Source: UBA1737 sp964541525
GTDB taxonomy: Bacteria > Bacillota_I > Bacilli_A > ML615J-28 > CAG-313
Length of the DNA stretch: 25,862 nucleotides
NCBI GenBank assembly: GCA_964541525.1
Contig: CAZIQF010000027.1
Coordinates: forward strand, 1 to 25,862
Direction of reading: 5' to 3'
Part shown: one piece after another, positions 23,334-25,862 of the stretch
Numbering within the stretch: the first letter of the stretch is position 1
Layout: each line of letters starts with the position of its first letter
Position numbers and translations under genes: made by a program
The notes under the pieces: model-generated
Database searches by the model: none
The model's input: only the letters and a program-made list of their open reading frames with translations
Told to the model about the DNA's origin: nothing

Positions 23334-23411
23334 TCACAATTGCGAGTTTAATTCAACTATATTATATCACAATTGCGATAACATTTCAACTATATTATAT
23401 CACAATTACGA
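23334..23411 (-). promoter_or_regulatory. Triple operator TCACAATTGCGA with 33-bp period and duplicated promoter
   Basis: TCACAATTGCGA at 23334-23345 and 23367-23378, and TCACAATTACGA at 23400-23411, each starting exactly 33 bp after the previous one. Each 12-mer is a near-palindrome around CAATTG. The 21-bp spacers both contain CAACTATATTATA, so TATAAT occurs twice (23361-23366 and 23394-23399). The inner copy makes a full promoter, TTGAAA (23384-23389), 17 bp, TATAAT. Confidence 0.7.
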
Positions 23412-23423
23412 AGAAACTATACA

Positions 23424-23457
23424 TAAAAAAAATAAAGGACTAGATTAAAATCTAGTC
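23424..23457 (-). terminator. Intrinsic terminator after the zinc-ribbon gene
   Basis: GACTAGATT / AATCTAGTC (23438-23457), a perfect nine-pair stem followed by CTTTATTTTTTTT on the minus strand, about 100 bp past the stop at 23555. The interval 23458-23554 shows nothing else. Confidence 0.75.
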
Positions 23458-23554
23458 ATACTTAGTGTGTGTAAGATGAAAGGTTCTTAATGTAACTTTT
23501 AGTAATAATAAATCACTTACCATACTATATGATTTACATTTATTTAGTCTATTT

Positions 23555-24124
23555 TTAAATACCTAAAATACTAAAACATTTATATGTTTTAATGGCATAT
23601 TCTACCCATTCATTTATTTCTAAAATAGCTATTTGAATGCATTCTGAATAATTAGAAAGATTTTCTTTAATTCTAGCCCATCCTTTTTCATCAATAATTG
23701 TACTTCCATAATAATCATAATTAGGAATATTATCTTTAAAGATTTTCCATAGTTCTATCTCGTCCATAATCAAATCATCTATATACAAAGATAATTCATT
23801 CCAATACTCCATTTTTGGTTTTCCAAATGCAAATTCATGATAGAATGAGCCTTCTCTTTCATGATTCAAAATAAAATATTTATACTTAAAATCTTCAAAA
23901 TTAAATTTTGATTTAAAATCATTAAAACATTCAGGACAAATCCAATAATAAAAATCTTTTGTGCAGAATGCTAAATCTATATTTTCAATCTTTTCAAAAC
24001 AAAACTCGCAGTGCTCATGAAATCTACCTTTTTTCTTGAATTTATTTTTATATTCTAAAATATTTACTTTAATAAACTTTTTATTTGATAAATATTCTTC
24101 TTGTCCAAGTAATCTCCAACTCAT
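23555..24124 (-). CDS. Zinc-ribbon hypothetical protein, 189 aa
   Basis: The preferred start is ATG 24124 (MSWRLLGQEEYL) with AAAGGA about ten bases upstream; an ATG at 24145 would add seven residues with a poorer ribosome site. A four-Cys knuckle HEHCEFC ... AFCTKDFYYWICPECFNDF (about residues 36-73) makes a clear zinc-binding module. The rest is acidic and aromatic, with no membrane or signal segment. Proteins of this 'W-R-L-x-G-x-E-x-Y-L ... HCEFC ... WICxECFxDF' form occur as small accessory proteins, some next to polymorphic toxins as possible immunity proteins; that assignment is tentative. Single-gene unit with its own cassette promoter and terminator. Confidence 0.6.
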   Translation of the reverse strand: MSWRLLGQEEYLSNKKFIKVNILEYKNKFKKKGRFHEHCEFCFEKIENIDLAFCTKDFYYWICPECFNDFKSKFNFEDFKYKYFILNHEREGSFYHEFAFGKPKMEYWNELSLYIDDLIMDEIELWKIFKDNIPNYDYYGSTIIDEKGWARIKENLSNYSECIQIAILEINEWVEYAIKTYKCFSILGI

Positions 24125-24170
24125 ATATAAAATATCCTTTATCATAACTTTTAATTTATCCTACAATATT

Positions 24171-24199
24171 ATTATACATCAAAAGCAAAATAATTTCCA
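24171..24199 (-). promoter_or_regulatory. Cassette promoter for the zinc-ribbon gene
   Basis: TGGAAA (24194-24199), 17 bp, TATAAT (24171-24176), minus strand. The -10 is preceded by TG one base away (extended -10). Confidence 0.65.
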
Positions 24200-24502
24200 C
24201 CATTATCTCTTACTGGTTCGAGTCCATGGCAAGTCTCACCTATTGTTTAAATCTAAATGTTTCATATTTATATAAAAAAAGAAGGTATTCTAACCTATAT
24301 TGCCTAAAATACCCTATAGAAATCAAAAAATAGATCCTCTTTTCAGAAGACCTATAGATTTCAAAAAATGTGTCATTACTACGAAATTTTTCATATTTGA
24401 ATTTTACGCTACAAAATGTTTCACGATGCAACTTTTTGTAGTAATATAAAAATCACTAACACTACAAAATGTTTCATTAACTAATCGATAAATTGGAATT
24501 TA
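24194..24502 (-). repeat. Dispersed cassette repeat, copy C
   Basis: Begins at TAAATTCCAATTTATCGAT, whose TAA is the stop codon of the gene at 24500-25018, as in copy A. It then contains ACAAAATGTTTCA boxes and an inverted-repeat element (24374-24446: CATTACTACGAAATTTTT against AACTTTTTGTAGTAATA), two terminators, the TTTAAATCTAAATGTTTCAT block, one T-arm-like GGTTCGAGTCC (24214-24224) and the promoter. An open minus frame across 24240-24431 is a by-product of the repeat. Confidence 0.75.
24272..24355 (-). terminator. Tandem intrinsic terminators in repeat copy C
   Basis: ATAGGTCTTCT (24345-24355) / AGAGGATCTAT (24330-24340) with a GAAA loop and T6, then GGTATT (24308-24313 on the plus strand as AATACC) / AATACC (24284-24289 as GGTATT) with a long loop and T7. 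Confidence 0.75.
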
Positions 24503-25018
24503 ATAAGTTATCTTTTCGTTAATAAGCTTTTTTATTTCAAATAAGTTGGTATCTAAAAAGTTGTCGGAAATTGTAATGTATTCATACCCCATCTTTTTGT
24601 TTGCACGCATAAGCAGTTGTTTGAGAAACTTTTGCTTTTTCAGAAATTGTTCTTCATTATGAAGCTTGATGCACAAAAACATACCTTTGATATATACGCT
24701 TTTAATCTCTGTATATCGTACTTCTCCACCACAAGCAAACGAAGATTTATCCAACAAGTAATCGTCGCCAATCTCTATCATCTTGTTTCTATACAACAGG
24801 ACACTACGAAGAATGACTAAAATACCAAAGCCCAAAAACACAAAAGCAAAGACCATAAATCCCTTTATCAGATAATATGCAATATCATTATTAAAAAGAG
24901 AAACATCTACGTATTGGCGAAAGTTGCAAAAAGCAAAAAAGAAACATATCGCTAATAGGACGATGCCCGAAAGAATAATAGCAATAGATTTTCTTACATT
25001 ACACTTTATGTTTTTCAT
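24500..25018 (-). CDS. STM3941-like two-helix membrane protein, 172 aa
   Basis: Two hydrophobic segments (about 12-31, IAIILSGIVLLAICFFFAF, and about 50-70, GFMVFAFVFLGFGILVIL) are followed by a cytosolic domain: NKMIEIGDDYLLDKSSFACGGEVRYTEIKSV (family: 'p.liID..Gi.dnsS..s.G.I.W.dI..i'; quoted pieces IEIGDDYLLDKSSF and GGEVRYTEIKSV). This is the layout of the small STM3941-type membrane proteins, whose PH-like domain has no known ligand. AAAGGAG lies about nine bases before the ATG. By eye the gene is less AT-rich than its neighbours, suggesting separate acquisition. A single-gene unit between repeat copies D and C. Confidence 0.6.
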   Translation of the reverse strand: MKNIKCNVRKSIAIILSGIVLLAICFFFAFCNFRQYVDVSLFNNDIAYYLIKGFMVFAFVFLGFGILVILRSVLLYRNKMIEIGDDYLLDKSSFACGGEVRYTEIKSVYIKGMFLCIKLHNEEQFLKKQKFLKQLLMRANKKMGYEYITISDNFLDTNLFEIKKLINEKITY

Positions 25019-25069
25019 TACTTGTCACTCCTTTTTATAGCTCTACAAATTCTTATTTATCTAATAGTT

Positions 25070-25098
25070 ATTATACCATAATTCCAAATATATTTCCA
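25070..25098 (-). promoter_or_regulatory. Cassette promoter for the STM3941-like gene
   Basis: TGGAAA (25093-25098), 17 bp, TATAAT (25070-25075), minus strand, in the edge of repeat copy D. Confidence 0.65.
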
Positions 25099-25390
25099 CC
25101 ATTATCTATTAATGGTTCGAGTCCCATCGGAACTAAAGGTTCGACACCCGTAAGTTAATGGTTCGAGTCCGTGGTCAGTCTTACCTAGTCTTTAAATCTA
25201 AATGTTTCATAAAAGCATAAAAAAATAAGGTATTCTAACCATCATTGACTAAAATACCCTATAAAATAAAAAATAGATCCTCTTTTCAGAAGACCTATAG
25301 ATTTCAAAAAATGTGTCATTATGACAAAAAGTTTTTTTCTTTAATTTACAAAACAAAAAGTGTCAAATGTTTCTTTTTGTCGTAATAACC
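25093..25390 (-). repeat. Dispersed cassette repeat, copy D
   Basis: In minus-strand order: an inverted-repeat element (25317-25388, arms CATTATGACAAAAAG / CTTTTTGTCGTAATAA, one internal unit), tandem terminators, the conserved TTTAAATCTAAATGTTTCAT block, three T-arm-like GTTCGA pieces (near 25114, 25139 and 25160) and the promoter. The boundary with the Fic gene stop (25415) is about 25 bp away and does not use the TAAATTCCAATTTATC edge of copies A and C. Confidence 0.75.
25218..25298 (-). terminator. Tandem intrinsic terminators in repeat copy D
   Basis: ATAGGTCTTCT (25288-25298) / AGAGGATCTAT (25273-25283) with a GAAA loop and T5, followed by GGTATT / AATACC arms (25253-25258 and 25229-25234) and a T-run. 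Confidence 0.75.
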
Positions 25391-25414
25391 TAATTTCATT
25401 TAATCATCAAAAAT

Positions 25415-25862
25415 TTACCCATCATACTTTATTCTAAAATAATCAAGGTAAACTTTAAATTGATCTTGTGCCGCAAGACATGTATCAATTAAGTATCCTT
25501 TTTCTTGTTTCCATTCTTTTAGTCCTCTATAGTAGAACATCTTTAACTTTTCATCTATTATAAAAGGAACTATGTTATATTTAAGGCATTCTTTAAACAT
25601 TAAAAGTCTACCTACCCTACCATTACCATCTTGAAAAGGATGGATGTATTCAAATCTATAATGAAACTCAATTATATCATTTAAAGTTTTATTTTTAATA
25701 TTGTTATACCATTCAATTAAAGATTTAACTTCATCTTCAACTTTTTCAGGACTTGTAGTAATTCTTCCACCAACCTCATTAGGAAGTTTTTTATAGTCAC
25801 CTACTATAAACCAATTTTTTCTACTATCTGTTGTACCATTTTTTAATATGAAGTGAAGTTGT
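25415..25862 (-). CDS. Fic family protein, C-terminal 148 residues (runs off the window)
   Basis: The minus frame is open to the window end, so the N-terminus lies outside. The motif HPFQDGNGRVGR is the complete Fic active site (HPFxDGNGRxxR), preceded by FHYRFEYI and followed by LLMFKECL, and 'FYYRGLKEW' lies further on. Fic enzymes transfer AMP, or another nucleotide part, from a cofactor to target hydroxyl groups; the His and the DGN(G)R anion-binding loop needed for this are all present. The upstream 'PNEVGGRI' with 'W(F/Y)xxG-like' NWFIVGDYK is the usual flap region. An alpha-inh motif, if any, lies outside. Single gene at the head of this cassette series; stop followed by repeat copy D. 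Confidence 0.8.
   Translation of the reverse strand, partial: QLHFILKNGTTDSRKNWFIVGDYKKLPNEVGGRITTSPEKVEDEVKSLIEWYNNIKNKTLNDIIEFHYRFEYIHPFQDGNGRVGRLLMFKECLKYNIVPFIIDEKLKMFYYRGLKEWKQEKGYLIDTCLAAQDQFKVYLDYFRIKYDG

Noticed and set aside
23334..23411. Short CRISPR-like array
   Set aside because: Only three 12-bp repeats, and the spacers are nearly identical to each other and hold a promoter directly before a gene. No cas genes.
24240..24431. Minus-strand ORF of 63 aa
   Set aside because: Consists of repeat copy C, including both terminators; Phe/Tyr/Arg-rich translation without ribosome site.
23555..25862. Classical integron cassette array
   Set aside because: No IntI-type integrase in the window and no attC-type simple-site core sequences; only the general layout is similar, so it is kept as an open finding instead.

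Overview
The window is very AT-rich and almost every gene lies on the minus strand. Strong AGGAGG-type ribosome sites, TATAAT -10 boxes, two lipoprotein signal peptides and Trp encoded by TGG with TGA used as a stop point to a low-GC Bacillota, probably a gut Bacilli/Erysipelotrichia-type bacterium, using the standard bacterial code. I cannot name the species. The content is accessory: antitoxin-like, ATPase, Fic, efflux and peptide-export genes separated by dispersed repeats, with no ribosomal or central-metabolism genes.

Layout. 84-1999: an overlapping three-gene operon, SDH_sah-type serine protease, Panacea (DUF4065/SocA-like) protein, then a small RelE-like protein. 2000-4890: gene-poor, with an orphan promoter, one unknown gene, the first cassette repeat, a 5'-truncated GNAT and an IS3-type orfA fragment. 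4891-9303: four genes coupled by 8-11 bp overlaps, a small conserved protein, two paralogous XRE-headed proteins and a MATE transporter. 9304-13771: lipoproteins, a DUF4288 protein and two tiny overlapping ORFs. 13945-19534: the most interesting locus, a 21-residue Cys-containing peptide, an attenuator hairpin, an ATPase of the ABC class (COG3044/MRB1590-like) and two half-size ABC exporters. 20011-23317: two paralogous AAA/DUF4143 ATPases with matching 33-bp-periodic promoter repeats. 23555-25862: single genes (zinc-ribbon protein, STM3941-like membrane protein, partial Fic) separated by the same long repeat seen at 3754-4032.

Two candidate undescribed systems stand out. (1) The peptide operon has the order expected of a ribosomally made, exported peptide: strong promoter, tiny precursor, partial terminator, then machinery. 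It has no recognisable RiPP-modifying enzyme, and an MRB1590-like ATPase takes that place. (2) A cassette-like repeat of about 200-310 bp carries, in transcription order, the gene 3' end, a small inverted-repeat element, two tandem terminators, one to three tRNA T-arm-like pieces and a TGGAAA-17-TATAAT promoter for the next gene. It separates unrelated single genes all facing the same way, like a gene-cassette array, although no recombinase is visible here.

All family calls come from motifs read by eye; no database search was possible.
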